A stretch of 64,000 bases of DNA from Anaeramoeba flamelloides (GCA_027625915.1 JANTQA010000008.1:9921001-9985000), one strand, 5' to 3'; counted from the stretch's first letter, positions 35,600-49,180 are shown. A program made the numbers and translations. The notes: generated from the sequence alone by a model not told the origin.

Positions 35600-35885
35600 C
35601 TTGTCAAAGGATCCTAGTTGCAATGAATGAATTGCATGTATTTAAAAGGTATAAATGGGGGATTAAAAGAGAAAAAATTTTATTTTGGAAATTTCAAAAT
35701 TGAAATCATTTTTTCACATTTTTTACTTTTTCCTTTTTTTTTTTTCCTAATATTTGAATGTAATTCATTTGCTAATTTTTTTTTTATTGCAGGATCAATA
35801 GTAGTTTGGTAAAAACGCATTATTCTAAGGTTATTGAAACAGTGAAAATGATTCTAGTGTAATTCTATTTGTTTCTATTGGGAAA
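35600..35885 (+). pseudogene. relic of the gene whose copy lies at 57.83-58.08 kb
   Basis: Nucleotide and protein alignment to the minus strand at 57833-58078: LKEKKFYFGNFKI here against LKEKKFYFGNSKI there. Near the end VKTHYSKVIETV is set against VKMCYSVVIETM. The two parts are in different frames here, so this copy appears broken by at least one frameshift. Function unknown. Confidence 0.55.
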
Positions 35886-36806
35886 TTCTATTTGATCTTC
35901 AATATGAGATCAAAATGAACATTTTTATTTTTCTTAATATTTCACTAATAATTCCGGGTTTTCACATTTTTAAGAAAATATACTGATTTATTAGTTTTAT
36001 TTCAGACAGAATATCAACTATCCCCTTTGATTTTTATTATTTTATATATTTACTATTTAAACTTGAAAGGTCATTTATGAAAAATATTTAATATTTGAAA
36101 GAAAAATATAGGGTTTCGTTAACTGAAAAAAACTTTATATAAAGAAATCTTCTGAGAAAGTAAAAGATAGAAAAACACAATTGAAATTATTTCCTTTCTA
36201 TCCATGGAATCCTTGAATGAAGTTTTTAAATTTATATTTTTTTATCTTTTATAAAAAAAATTATAATAACTTAAATCTATTTTATTTTCAAACAATTTTC
36301 TATAATTTAACCTTTTTCATAGGTAATAATTGTATAACAATAAAACTGGAATACTAGAATATTTCAAAAATTAGAATATTTTTTTTTTTGTCTAATTGTA
36401 ACTATTTTAAAAAAAAGAATAAACCAATCTTAATTCCAGAATAAAGAAATACAAAAAAGTCAAATAACCATCAAATAAAGAAATTAATATTGAAACAAAA
36501 AGGTTTTCCAAGTTATTATCTTATATGATTATTAGAAGAAAATGAAAAAGTTGAAATTCAACAATTAACAAATTTTGAAAATTTAAAGTGTTTATATTTT
36601 ATTTTTTACAGGTGGTGTCATAAAAAATTTTCATATATTATAATGTAAAATACAAATAATTGTTAAACCTATTGAAAAAGATATAAAAAGTATTTTTAAA
36701 AATAAACAAAACAAAAACAAAAACAAAAAAATATTAAAATAATAAAACAATAATAAAATAAAAGCATAGATAAGATAAAAATACCTTTCAAACAATTGTA
36801 AAAAAA

Positions 36807-38309
36807 TTAATTTTCAGATTCAACAAAAAGCTCAATTTCGTCATTTTTTAGAATTGGTCCTTGGTATTTTAATTTTTCATTAAATTCTCCTTCATTCTTA
36901 TATTGACTTTTTTTTTCCATATTCTCATTTTTTAACCACTTTTGGTAAGCTTGATAAAATTGGAATTGGAATTGAATCATTGGTTGAATTACATTCTTGT
37001 CAAAATTAGAATCCAAATGCTTTTTAAAGTTCTTTTTGCATTGGCTTTTCTTGATTTTTTTTAAACCTTTTTTGATTTCCGTATTCAATTCTTTTTCCAC
37101 GTGGGTTTTAATTTTTTCTTTGAACACATCCATATTTTTCCATTTATATTGAGGAACCCAAATTTGGTTTTCATCAGCTTGTTCCTTTGAATTAATTATT
37201 TCCAAAAATAGGGAAGAAATCACTCCAGACTTAACAAACAAGGCAATATAGTTACCAAAGATTTTTGGTGCAATTCTGGAATACTCCCTCAAAGGCGCCA
37301 GCAAATTCCCTGTGGCTGTATAAAATGGAACCAAAAAAATTGATCTAATCATCTTTTGTCTTGTATATTTACTATATTTCTCAACATACCTTGAAACCCT
37401 GACAGTCAATTTCTTGATCACAGACATCATCTCTTTCTTTTCTTCTTGAGTAAAGTTTCCAATATCCAAAATTGCTTGGCAATTCCTCATACAGTTCTTT
37501 GTCTCCTTTCTTCCTTGTTCCAAAACTTTGAGGATATTGGCCAAAAGATCTGGTCCTACATATTTTAACCAAGGAATAAATTCTTCGTTTTGGATATATC
37601 CTTTTAATTTCTCCAACACGATTTTAATAGCTTGAATCAGCCTTTTGAAGATTTTTTTTGGACAATCAGCTGGGCACTTAATGAGATCCAAACCATCTGT
37701 TTCAATGCAAAAAATCAAAAATTGCCTGATTTGCTGTGATTGGACCATTTCCTTTTTGTTTCTGTAGAACTTGAGAATTTCCTCTTTGTTTATTTCTTCT
37801 TTTTCTACTTCTTCTTCTTCTTCTTCTTCACTGAATAATAAGAAACTATTGTTCTTAGAGGACACATTCGAAGAATTTTGATTACTTTCTTCAACTTTAT
37901 TGTGTGATCAAAAATTAAAAAGAAAAGAAGAAAGTGTTAAATTATTAGAGATTCATTTGGTGTCTGAAGGAGAAATCATTTTGTGATTCTAAAAATAAAA
38001 AAAAATGAAAAAAAAATAAAGTTTACTTGATTTGAAATTTAAATGGATACACATTTCATTTTTTAGATACTCTTTGATCATTTCTTTTAATATGAGCTGT
38101 GAGTTTACAAACATAACCTCAGAGTCTGTGGTTATATATTCAATAATATATTGATCTTGAAAATTAGTTTTCAAATTGAAAAGATGCTGGACAATTAAAT
38201 TAAAATCTTTCAAGGAAATATCAGATCCAATTGAAAATCTTCTAATTTGCTCCTTATAATAGATTTTAAGTTTGATTAAACTTGTTTTTGTTGTTGGTTG
38301 TGTTGACAT
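36807..38309 (-). CDS. PB1-domain protein with helical C-terminal region
   Basis: Two exons, 38027-38309 and 36807-37894, with a 132-base intron (GTAAAC...AAAG); together 456 residues. Residues 8-92 look like a PB1 domain: LIKLKIYYKEQIRRFSIG gives the basic first strands with Lys, and YIIEYITTDSEVMFV holds the place of the acidic OPCA loop, though it is less acidic than usual. PB1 domains pair signalling proteins such as p62, NBR1 and Par-6. A run of Glu follows, then some 330 residues predicted to be helical, with a conserved-looking NCMRNCQAILD and many Lys. I recognise no second domain. It is probably an adaptor, but the role is not inferable. Confidence 0.8.
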
Positions 38310-39661
38310 TTGTTAAATGTTTGTTTTTGTTTTTTAAATTTGGATAAATGTTAAAAATTAATGAATTTCTTCTTGGATTTTTTTCTTTTTAAAGAGAACA
38401 TACCAAAAAGATGATATAATTCATCTAGAATCGTTATTTATTTGTTTTTTTCTTTTGCTTGTGTTTTTTGCGAATAAATTATCATTTTGAAAAAAAAATT
38501 TGTTTAATAGTTAACTCTGAAATAAATTATCCAAAGATTAGTTATGTGGTTTGTTTTGTTCTTCTTTGTTGTGGGTTCTCTTTTTGAAGTTATGAAATTT
38601 TGAAAAGAAATTTATCTTTTGTTTCAAAAATATTTTGGTTTTGGTTTATAGATTTATTGTTAATTTTTCATCATCACTTTTCATCCTAAGGTTTCTAAAA
38701 ATTGATTAAGAAGTGTATATTTCTCTTATTGTTATTTTCAACAGAATTACTTTGAGAAAATCAAAATTCGGAATTATTGTTTTTAATTTTTCCAATAATT
38801 TTTTTATTTCAAAGATTATCTCAACAAAACAACTAGAACCTTCAAACAAATAACTAAACAATTCACAATTGCAGATTTTTTTGTTATATGTTTGAAACTC
38901 TGAATTTTTTTTTTCAAAATTTAAAATTGATCCAAAAGAAATTTATAAAATGTCAATCTCAAGTTCTTAAAGAACTACTGTGTTTCGAAATTTGAAACTT
39001 GTTTCTTAATTTAGAAGTTTGTAAATTTGAAAAATTTTAAACTAATGATATATTCATCTCAAAAGATTTCGTTAATTTCGTCATAAAAAAAATTATTTCT
39101 GTTCTATCTTGAATATAATTCTTCAATTGTTCAAAAGAGGCTGGTTTTCTATTTTTTCATATCTAATAGAACTTACTAAAAAAAGAATATGAATGAATAA
39201 GTCCAATATGGATAGATTCATAATATAAGAAAAAAATTTTTTATTCAATGTTACTTTTTTTCGAAGTTCAACAACTTTCAATTAAAACAGTTTTTAAGAA
39301 AGAAAATTGTAAAGATCAACTCATTTTCTAAAACTTTTCATATTTATACTCAAAAATAAATTTATAAAGTTGAGGATCAAAATGTAAAAAAAGCGAAAAC
39401 TACTTATAAATTTTTAAAACTGTTTTTTTTTGATTTTATAAATACGGCCTGAGAATAATTAATATTTAATACTCAGTATGGATCGGGATACAAAACTTTA
39501 ACCTCTAAAAATGATCTAAAAAAATTCTAATGAAGAAAAAGTTAAAATTCTATCAATATAAGATTGTCTGAGGAATTCAAAGAAAAAATCGATTTTCAAA
39601 ACATCAAAAACTTGAATAAGTTTTAGAAACAAACAAGTCTAATTGAAAAATAAATTTATTT

Positions 39662-39760
39662 CAGCCAGTTCCACTTTTAAGGCACAAACTTTGAACCAAA
39701 TTTAAGGTACAAAAAAAATCTCAAATTAAGACACAAAATTCAAATTCCTTAAAGATATTC
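39662..39760. mobile_element. palindromic MITE, family 1, copy 7, half element
   Basis: CAGCCAGTTCCACTTTTAAG and the next 75 bases are a good left arm; the right arm is missing and the sequence passes into unrelated AT-rich DNA. Confidence 0.8.
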
Positions 39761-40465
39761 CAAAAAAAAATTAAAAAAAAATGACAAAAAAAGTACAATT
39801 TTTCTGCTTTTATACTGGTACTGGGCTTTAACATATTTTCTATCCTGAACATTCTTTTAGGTTAATATTTATGTTTTTATAAATAAAAAAAAATTATTTT
39901 GATGATAAAATATAAATATTCCCAATCTCAACATTCTTTTAAGATAATTAATAAAACTTGTTCTAGTTTTCAAATATAAAACCTGGTAATTTTTAAGATC
40001 ACTTAACTGTCCTGCGAAAAAGTTAAATACAGGAAAAAAGGCGAAACGTCGTTTTGATTACAAACATTACTGAAAACAAAAAAGTAAAATCAATTAAAAG
40101 AAGAAATTAATTAACTTCAAATAATAATCTATTATATAATTTTCTATCAAACCAACAAAAACAATTTAAGTATACTTTCATATTGAAATTTTCAGTGTAC
40201 TTTTGGAGATAGTTATAAAAAAAGTCATTTCTCTTTGATTAATTTTTAATAATTCATCAATCAAACAAAAAAAAAACCATACTGAAAGACAGTATTAAAG
40301 AAATTGTTTTGTTTTGAATCCTTTATTTTGTCTTAAATTAATTATTTATTCTTTTATTAATTGATCTTACTTTGAATTTTCAATAATACTCCCAATTAAT
40401 AATCATGTTTCACTTTTTTTCCAGAAATGTAAATTCAATTTTTCTGATCAATTGAATATATGATT

Positions 40466-40661
40466 ACAGACATTTCGATTTATTAAACAAACTTTCAACA
40501 AAATGGAAGGCGCAAAAAAAATCTCAAATTAAGGCACGAAATGAGATTCTATTAAAATAATTTGTGTAAAAAAAAAATCCAAAAATAGTGACTTAATTTA
40601 AGTTTTTTTTTCTGTTGGAAATTTTGTGGAACTTTGAATCTGAAAAGTGGAACTGGCTGTA
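40466..40661. mobile_element. palindromic MITE, family 1, copy 8
   Basis: The right end AAAAGTGGAACTGGCTGTA is well kept; the left end is diverged after CAGACA. The central arms pair through AATCTCAAATTAAGGCAC. Confidence 0.8.
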
Positions 40662-40812
40662 AAAATTCAAAAATAAATTCGTGTTTTTCTGTTAAATATG
40701 TTAATTATCAAGTAAAAATTAAATCTTCTCATAGATATCTTAATTAAATTTTCAAAATATATTGATTTTCACCCTTATTAAATGTGGTAATCAACAACAA
40801 AAAACCCCAATA

Positions 40813-41011
40813 CAGTCAGTTTCACTTTTAAGGCACAAAATTTCAACAAAATTTAAGGTACAAAAAAATCTCAAATTAAGGCACAACATTTGTAATATTT
40901 TTTTTTACAATTTATTTTTACTAGAATCTGAATTTTGTGCTTTAATTTGGGATTTTTTTTTGTGCCTTAAATTTAGTTGAAAGTTTGTGCCTTAAAAGTG
41001 AAACTGACTAT
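40813..41011. mobile_element. palindromic MITE, family 1, copy 9 (best preserved)
   Basis: TA, then CAGTCAGTTTCACTTTTAAG at the left and GTGCCTTAAAAGTGAAACTG ACTATA at the right; about 198 bases with arms of some 85 bases and a short loop, so a single strand would fold almost entirely back on itself. There is no coding capacity. The TA flanks and CAGT ends suggest mobilisation by a Tc1/mariner transposase. The loop sequence sets orientation: here and at 31710 it runs opposite to copies 1, 3, 6 and 8. Confidence 0.92.
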
Positions 41012-41114
41012 ATGGAAAATTAATTGAAAAAATAACCCAAAATTAAAATATATTTTCGATTTTGAATTTTAAATATAGAAACATTTTTATGAAAATTTTT
41101 TTTCTTGTTTTATA

Positions 41115-41579
41115 ATAGTGAAAACAATAATGTGTAAGCTTTTTGATTGTTAATATTAGTAAATTGTTCTGTAATTTTCTTTCATTTTCTCTTCAAATTC
41201 TATTTTTATTTAGAATCAAATATTTTATGACTTTAGTAATAAACTTATCGATTGTTTATTAAACTGATATTTATATATAATATTCAAGTAGTTTTTTGAT
41301 AACATATGTAGATCTACTTATTATGAAAAAATAGAGGTTTTAATTGAGATTTACTAGGGTTTGGAAAATGATAATTTTTATTCTTTTTTTTTTTTTGATT
41401 GATTGAATGGTATTTTGAACAAATGAAATTAAGTCAATCATCATTCTAATAAGTTGGCTAGTTATAATTTAAAAATATTGTTTTTTAATATAATGGTTTG
41501 ATTTAGAATATTTACAATTTCAGAACAATTCTACTTTTATTAACAATTTAAAAATCTTGCACATTATTGTTTTCACTGT
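41115..41579. mobile_element. Tc1/mariner-like TIR element, copy 2, inverted and diverged
   Basis: Ends TAGTGAAAACAATAATGTG and CACATTATTGTTTTCACTG form the inverted repeat. The interior GTTTGGAAAATGATAATTTT and TCATCATTCTAATAAGTTGG match the complement of 33.13-33.27 kb. The terminal CGGACA motif has been lost. It is an old non-autonomous copy. Confidence 0.75.
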
Positions 41580-43234
41580 TATACTTTAGATTTTTGAAAT
41601 TTTTTTCTTGTGGATGTAGATTTAATTAAGAAAAAAAAATTATAAATAATAAGTCTTCAAAGTTACCCTATTTAAATGGATAATTCGGATAAAAATATTC
41701 AAAGTTCAATAAAAATTGGTTTTTACAAGTGTAAAAATCATAAAATAATCACCATATAGATATTTATTAATGAATTTATCAATTGTTTAAGTAATAATCA
41801 TATAACTTATATGCTAATTTAGTGTTATTTTCTCAATTAATTTTTCAAATTTGGTTTTTTTGTGGTTGATTTCTATATTTAATCATTGTGAAAATTGATA
41901 TATTAACAATAATCAATATTTCAATTAAAAAGTTAACAGGTGCTCCGTAATAAATATGTTTAACTGTAAAAAGGGTATTTATTTTTGAATTTTTACTTCT
42001 TTTTTCAATTGAACACAAATAAAATAATATATATATATATATATCAGTATTGAGTGTAGCTTTCAAATCAATAATAATCTAATATAATCAGAAAAGGGTT
42101 ACATTTTATATACAAATTCAATAATTATATTATAACAATAATGTCACCTCCTACGCTATTAAAATTAAAATTTAAGAATTTTACAAATCAAAATTTCGAG
42201 AAATCAAAAACTATTATTTCTCAAATTTCACTCATCTTTATTGATCTCGAATTTTTGATTGCTAAAAATATTTTGAAAATTTTTAACACAATTAGAACAG
42301 ACATAAGTACCTTAATGACTTAATTAACTGAGATTATGGGAACAAATGAATTTTGATATATTTTTATCATTTTTTGTTTTTTGTTTTTTTTTTTTTTTCA
42401 TTTTATTTTTTTCAAACAAGTGGTTTAATACAGACAATCAAAATCTTTTTTAATGAGTAAATTTAGGTTAAATTTGAGTTAATTTAAATAAATAAACCAA
42501 AAAATAAATTAGTTTACTTTATCAAACTTTTTCGATCATTGAATAATTAAAAAAAAAAATTCAGCAAATCATCCCAATCTTTTTTTTTTATAATACTCTC
42601 TCCTAATTTTTTTTTTACCAGAATTTTGTTTTTTATATGATTTTTATTTATTTTTTTTCTGATATAATGTAAATTTTTGCTAAATTGGAAATCAATGAAA
42701 AATTAAAAAAAAAAATAATTCATTAATTTAACACATTTTAGAAAAGTCATTTTTTTTTCCATAATGAAATGAAGTATGAAATTATTTTTTTTAAAAAATT
42801 TTTGTGTGAAATTTAAAAATATATTCAAGTTTATAGGGTATGCAATATTATTTATATGTTTTTTAAATAACCCTGTGACACTCTTTACCATTATAAAGAA
42901 TGTTTGGAAAACTTTTTTTTTTCTTCTTCTTCTCATATCTTTGTTTTTAGTAGAAAACCAAAAGAGAGTTTACAGATATTTTTTGATTGACTCATCAATA
43001 TTCAGGTGTATTTGACTTTCCATATTTTGGTTAATTAACTTGTGAAGGTAATAACCTCATTTGAAAAAAAAAACGATCTATTTTATATTCAGGTTTTTCA
43101 TTGAAATGGATTATTATTTATTTTTTCACAAAATGCATTTGAGTATTTATATTTTGAAATATCATAAAAATGAAAAGAAAACAATTTTTTTTTTTTAATT
43201 CATTACAAAAAATCTCATTCCTTTAAATAGGTTT

Positions 43235-43345
43235 TCCTTTTTTCAAAACTTTCAAAAACTTGAAGATACTTTACAACCCTATCAAACATTTTCTAACTTT
43301 TTGTAAACGGGAAGATTTGTAAATTTCTCAAATCTTTGTAAAAAT
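43235..43345 (+). repeat. short dispersed repeat, pairs with 49.06-49.18 kb (inverted)
   Basis: Shared with the complement of 49065-49180: TTCAAAACTTTCAAA.ACTTG, CACAACCCT/TACAACCCT, and TTCTCAA.TCTGTAAA.TC. Both copies translate to a similar FKTFK..L....NP.KH segment, so it may be an old coding piece. Confidence 0.5.
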
Positions 43346-43618
43346 CAAATGTTTTTGTAAAAGTGATTTTAAAATAATAATGTTCTTTTTCTAGTAAAAT
43401 TTATTTTATGGTGATAATGTTAATTATCAAGATTTTATAATTATTCGTGAAACGGTTGGTTTAATTGCGATTTCATAAAGCTACTGTGAATATATCGCCA
43501 ATTCCGTTTCAATCTTACAGCAATAATCCATGTTATCATCAAAATATCTATTTTTAAATAAATAATATAATTGGCTCAAAAAAAAACAAAAAGAAAAAAA
43601 TAATTTCAATCATTTCAG

Positions 43619-44025
<407 letters not shown>

Positions 44026-44115
44026 ATATAGAATTTAATTTTATTCTTAATTAATATACCAAGAGTTTGAGAAAAAAATATTTCTCTACTTGAGTGAAAG
44101 ACAAAAAAGCAAAAC

Positions 44116-44548
44116 CTAATTTTTTCTTTTTCTTTTTTTGTTAAATTTACTAATTTTTTTTTCTTTTCTTTTTTTTCTTTTATCAAGTTTTTGTTTTTGG
44201 ATTTTTTTTTCTTTTCTTTTTTGTCTTTTAAAAATTTTTTGTTTTTGAATTTTTTTTTTTTCAATTAATTCATTTTTTCTTTGATACTGTTGCTTTATCA
44301 TATCAAAAATTTTTTCTTTTAATAGGAATAATACAGAATTTTGGATGATCTTATCTCCACCAACATGAAATTTTTCTTGCATGTTTTGACTAAACCAAGG
44401 TTTTTGTTCTCCTTTCCAAACTCTTCTTGAAACTGGGAAAAAATTCAAAAAGATAACTTTTGAATGAATATTCCTGAGATTTGATTTGGTGTTGGTTACA
44501 ATAGGCTTTACTTGGTTCTTTGATTTGTTATCGTTAACATCAACATTG

Positions 44549-44581
<33 letters not shown>

Positions 44582-47103
44582 GTGGTAGTAGTAGTAGTAG
44601 TATTCGTAGCAGTGGCAGTAGCAGTAGCAGTAGTATTCTTATTAAAAAGTAAAAGATTACGATTATTATTGGAATTATTGTTAGCGCTATTGTTGTTAGT
44701 ATGTAAATTTTTAGGTTCATTGGTATTACTATTGCTAGTATTATTTAAAAATTGATTATCCCTTTCAAAAAGTGTTACTAAAACAGATCGATCCCTCCAT
44801 CTGGCAATTATTTTTCCAATGTTTTTGATTTTTTTAAAACGATAACTTTGAGCACCACCTTCGAAATTATGAATGCCTTGCATTATTTCATGATCTTCTT
44901 TTGTTCCTATTTCAGAATAAGTTTCAGAAAGTTCTGCCTCTTCGAAGTTTGGCAACATTTGAAGATGGGTAATTTTACCTTCCAAGCGAGATTTTTTTTT
45001 ATGGAATGCAAAGCAACTACAAATTATTAATGGTATTCCCATTTCAACTAAGATGCCTAATAAATCTCCTACTTTTTTTGGGTTTTTATATGCATTTGTC
45101 GAATAATGGAAAATTAACTTAAATTTTTTTAATTCCGTAAGTTTTGGTATCCTTGAAGTTAAATTGAAAGTAACCACTTGTATATTACATTTTTTAATGA
45201 TTTCCGAGACATCTCTCCTCCATTTGACATGTGGGTCATTTGCTAATAAAGCTATTTTTGATGCGAAAAAAGAAAATTTAGTGTTTTGTAATGGTGAGTG
45301 GCCTTTTAGTGGAAGTGTTCCGTTTCTTTGGGAAATTAATTTATTATTTACATTATTTTTTTCTTTTCCTTTTTCTATTTCTATTTCTTTTTCTTTTTCT
45401 TTTTTTTTTCCTTTTCCTTTTTCTTTTTCGTTTCCTTTTTCTTTGTCTGTTTCTGTTTCTGTTTCTGTATCTATTTCTATTTCTATTTCTTTCACTTCAT
45501 CCTCTTCTTCAGTTTCATTTTCGTTTTCAATGATCATTTCTTTTCTTTTCCTTGTTAATTCTAATTCCTTTTCCCTTTCAATTTCCCTTGTGTTTTTCTC
45601 CTTTTCGTTTTTAAGTTCATTATTATTTAACTCGTTGTCAATAATCATTTTTTTTGCCTTTTCATATTCAGTTCTGACTAAATTTAATAAATCAATATGA
45701 TGTAACATGTTGTTTTCTTTTTCCTTTTCGATCCTCATTGTTATTACTTGTTCATTTTCTAAATTATTATAATTTTGATCAATATTATTATTCCTATGAC
45801 TATTCTCAATTAATTCTTTATCAATTTTATGAATCAATTCTAATTTTTCAGTAATATAATTTTGGCTTTTATTACTATTTTTATTAATTTTGGTACTAAT
45901 AAAATTTTGATTTTGATTTTTATTATTATTGTCATTAGCTACCGATGGGTTTTCCAAAGGTGTAATTTTTTTATTATTTATTTGAGTCTTCCCGTTTACA
46001 TTTACATTTCCATTTACATTTCCATGTAAATTCTTATTTTGTTTGTTGTTCATAACGTCTTTTTCTTTGGGCTGGTAGTTAATACAAACTTTTTCAATTT
46101 GTTCAAATTTTTTTAATAAAACCCCAAAAATGAGTTGATCGGAAATAATCCCAGAATTCATTACCGATCTTAAACTTTTCATCGAAAAAGTTTCAAATTT
46201 TATAAATTTTTGTAGTGGTCTTATTTCGCTTGCCAAAATCACTGTGTTAATTGGTATCTTAAGTTTTTGATATTTGTATTTGATTCTTTCAAGTAACCTT
46301 TTGAAAACTGTCGAAGAAGGTACAAGATCAGTGACACTTTGCAAAAGAAGAGGAACCATTTTGTTTATTAATTTGTTTAAGCACCTTGCTTTTGAAAAGA
46401 TTTCAACTGCAAATGTTTTGAAAAAGTCCAAAATTTTTAAATAAAGATACCACTGCTCGCATTCGATTGATTTTTCTAATAAACACAAAACCGTGTCCTT
46501 TGAGACAATCGACAAAATGTAGTCTATTGTTATTTTGATTAGATCTGGTACTTGGTATTTTTGTGCACAATACAAAATAGACCATGCATCACTTGGAGTG
46601 ATATTTGCTTTCTTTGTATAAAAAAAATTTAAAAATTTTTCAAATGGTTTACAGTCTATTTCTGGTTCTTCAATAGTAATAATGCAGTGGTATTGGAATT
46701 GATTGAAATAAATTTTTTGAATTTTAAAGTCTTTTTCTTTTTCTTTTATTTCTTCTTCGTTTTGTTCTTTTAGTTCTTCTTCTTCTTCTTCTTCTCGTAT
46801 TGGTTCATTTTCAAATAAATTTAATTGTAAATTCGTTCTATTAGTCTTTGGTGTTTGTGGTTTCGTGTTGGTATTATCATTTTCAAGGTTTTTGTTGTTG
46901 ATTAATTGATCCACTTTACCATTGATCGAGGACAAAGGCCGGGTTGGATAGAATTTCTCGAGAAAATATTTGGAATTTAAAGATAAGATCATTTTGTGTC
47001 CATACATTAAATACTTCTCAGGCCCGACAACAAAGTGTACATCAGCAATTTCGGAACTATTAATTATCTTTTTAAGATCACGTTTTATTGATGATGTTCT
47101 CAT
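44116..47103 (-). CDS. BTB-BACK protein with C-terminal GATase/ThuA-like domain
   Basis: Single exon, 995 residues. The BTB/POZ fold starts at once: ADVHFVVGPEKYLMYGHKMIL (20-40) and the later CKPFEKFLNFFYTKKANITP, split by an Asn- and Glu-rich insert at about 70-150. A BACK-like helical stretch follows to about 300. After a long Asn/Lys/Glu linker, residues about 610-930 look like a class I glutamine-amidotransferase-like fold of the ThuA type: KLIFHYSTNAYKNPKKVGDL, EMGIPLIICSCF, then after poly-Thr/Asn inserts VIFLNFFPVSRRVW and GGDKIIQNSVLFLL. The tail is Lys-rich. BTB proteins often recruit cullin-3 E3 ligases. The second domain is inferred from pattern, and no catalytic triad is evident. 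Confidence 0.85.
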
Positions 47104-48213
47104 TTGGTGTTGGTGTTCTCGGTCGGTGTTGTTTTGGAAAAAAAGGTGTTTTTATGGATCAAAATAACAAATGTTGTTTGTCCCAGGTAACTATGTTTTG
47201 TGTTCAAGTGTTTTGGTATTGGTACTTGAGAAAATTTTGTTTTCCTTTTAAGATGGGGTTTTTGATAAAAGCCAAATATTTTTTTCTTTTTGTGAAAGCG
47301 AAGAATAAACAAACAAAAGATAGAAAAAATAAAAAGGTGTCAAATTTTAGTCAATTTAGTCTCAATGTTTCAGAACCAATTTATTTAACAAGACACATTT
47401 GACACACTTGTTTCATCAAATACCTAAAATGTTGTATATATATCACAAAGTTAATATACTGGATTACTTGAAATTTGTGTGGGCTTGCTCTGTTTTTTGG
47501 TTCAAGTATTTCAAATTTTTAATAATTCAATAATAAAAATAAGGTGAAAATGAAATCTCTTTAAAAATTTGGTGTGGTTGAGTGTTTTGTTTTTTTATTT
47601 GTTTTTGTCCATCTGAAAGACAAAACAAGTGTATTTTAAAGATATTATTTTTTAAATTTTTCTTTTCTGTTCTTGTGGTATGAAGTGAATGAAATTACAT
47701 TGTCAAATTAATGCATACACAAAAACTATAATCATTGTTTCATAATAAACTAAAATTCAAAATAAATGGCCCACCTTATATTTCAATTTTGAATTGCTTT
47801 TGTATCGTTTTGGGGTTTTTCCTCTCATAATGAAAAGTTTGTAAATAAATCATTTTTTCTCTTTTTTATTTTTTCAAAAGTGTTTTGTTAAAATGGAAAA
47901 TGAAAATGAAAAAATTTGAAAGAAGTAACAGATGAATTAATGGAAAAATTGGTTTCAAATATGACAAAGAGATTAGATTTAGTTATTCAAAGGGAAGGAG
48001 AATCGATAAATGGGTTTTATTAATTTTTAAAAAAAATTTTTTTTCATGTAATGCTTCATTCAAAATAAATGTCCCAATTTTTTTTAAAATTTTTTTTTAA
48101 CTTTTTTATTTTATTTTTTGAAGAAAAAAAATACCCCTGAGTAGTGAACCAAATACTAAAATAAAAATTTAGATATTATAATAGATAACTACAAGTATTA
48201 AAAATATTTTTCT

Positions 48214-48402
48214 TTAAATTTTGATTTTTGATGGGCCAATGATTTTGAATGATAGTTTATAACACATGTTGTTTTTTTTTTCTTCTTGTACCAATGCAAC
48301 ATCCAATTTACTACCTAATAGTATATCTAAGTTGTAATCAATTTTGAAAGTAAACTCCTTGATATTTTCAGTAAAATTTAAATCGGAATGCAATTTGTTC
48401 AA
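48214..48402 (-). CDS. possible exon or short gene, unknown product
   Basis: An open frame of 62 residues with varied codons, including FTFKIDYNLDILLGSKLDVA and ending KLSFKIIGPSKIKI. The beta-strand-like alternation and GC-richer codons are unlike the flanks. No partner exon found and I do not recognise it. Confidence 0.3.
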   Translation of the reverse strand: MNKLHSDLNFTENIKEFTFKIDYNLDILLGSKLDVALVQEEKKNNMCYKLSFKIIGPSKIKI

Positions 48403-49064
48403 ATTTTTCTGATTTTGTCAATTTGTTCAATTTTTTTGATTTTTTTTGATGCTAAAAATTTAATGAAAAATTAACTCAATTTTTTGAGATAAATTTTGCA
48501 ATTTGATAATATATTTTTAGAATTTTTTTTGAAATAATAGAACTTTAAGAAACCAATGCCATAAATAATTAGGGTTTATTGTTGTTTTATTTGATAAGTT
48601 GATGTACAGGTCTTATATAACAAAGATTTGGGTTTTTTATTTTGAAACACGGATTAAATGTATCTGCACTCCTTATTTTAACAGCAGTAAATGTTAATAT
48701 GAAATCAAATTTTTGAAAAAAAAATCAGTTGTAAAAGAAATTATATCTACAGAGTTAAAAATAAGATCTAGTTATGATTTTCAATTTGAGTAATTTAAAG
48801 AAAAATTAAAATGAAAGTTAGATGTACTTATATGAATCAAAAATGATTTTTTGAATGAAATTATCATACTATAAAAGGTTAGATGATAACATTTTTTTAT
48901 CAAGTTATTTGAGATAAATTCACAATATCATTATAAAAATTGTGACTAGTCCTACTTAATTTCTAAAAATGTGAAAATCATGATAACCTCCAAAATTGCA
49001 AAAAAAGAAAATTTATTTTTTGTGGTTTAAAAAAAACTGTCTAGAATTTTACAGATCCTTGAGA

Positions 49065-49180
49065 ATTTCATAACACTTTTGTCCTATAAAAATGTTATAA
49101 GGTGTTTGCAAGGGTTGTGAATTGTCTCCAAGTGTTTGAAAGTTTTGAAGGGTATAAGACTTTTGGTAACATCAAGTGAT
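49065..49180 (-). repeat. short dispersed repeat, inverted copy of 43.24 kb
   Basis: See the copy at 43235. The complement reads TTCAAAACTTTCAAACACTT and then CACAACCCTTGCAAACACC. Confidence 0.5.

Larger units (their letters stand above)
34894..36806. other. intergenic, 1.9 kb, with MITE and gene relic
   Basis: Contains MITE copy 6 (35252-35496) and a relic of a gene copied at 57.8 kb (35600-35885). The rest is AT-rich with nothing recognisable. Confidence 0.55.
38310..43618. other. 5.3 kb stretch, MITE-rich, no sure gene
   Basis: Holds three MITE copies, a Tc1/mariner-like element, (TA)n near 42030, and a repeat at 43.24 kb. Open plus-strand pieces at 42776-43015 (a hydrophobic 79-residue frame) and 43480-43560 have codon-like composition and might be exons of a gene ending at 44025, but I could not join them in frame with good splice sites. 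Confidence 0.5.

Noticed and set aside
44486-44755. Plus-strand frame rich in Leu and Val
   Set aside because: It is the antisense of the Asn/Thr homopolymer region of the BTB protein.
45164-45700. 178-codon plus-strand frame of Ser/Phe repeats
   Set aside because: Antisense shadow of the Glu/Lys/Thr repeats in the BTB gene.
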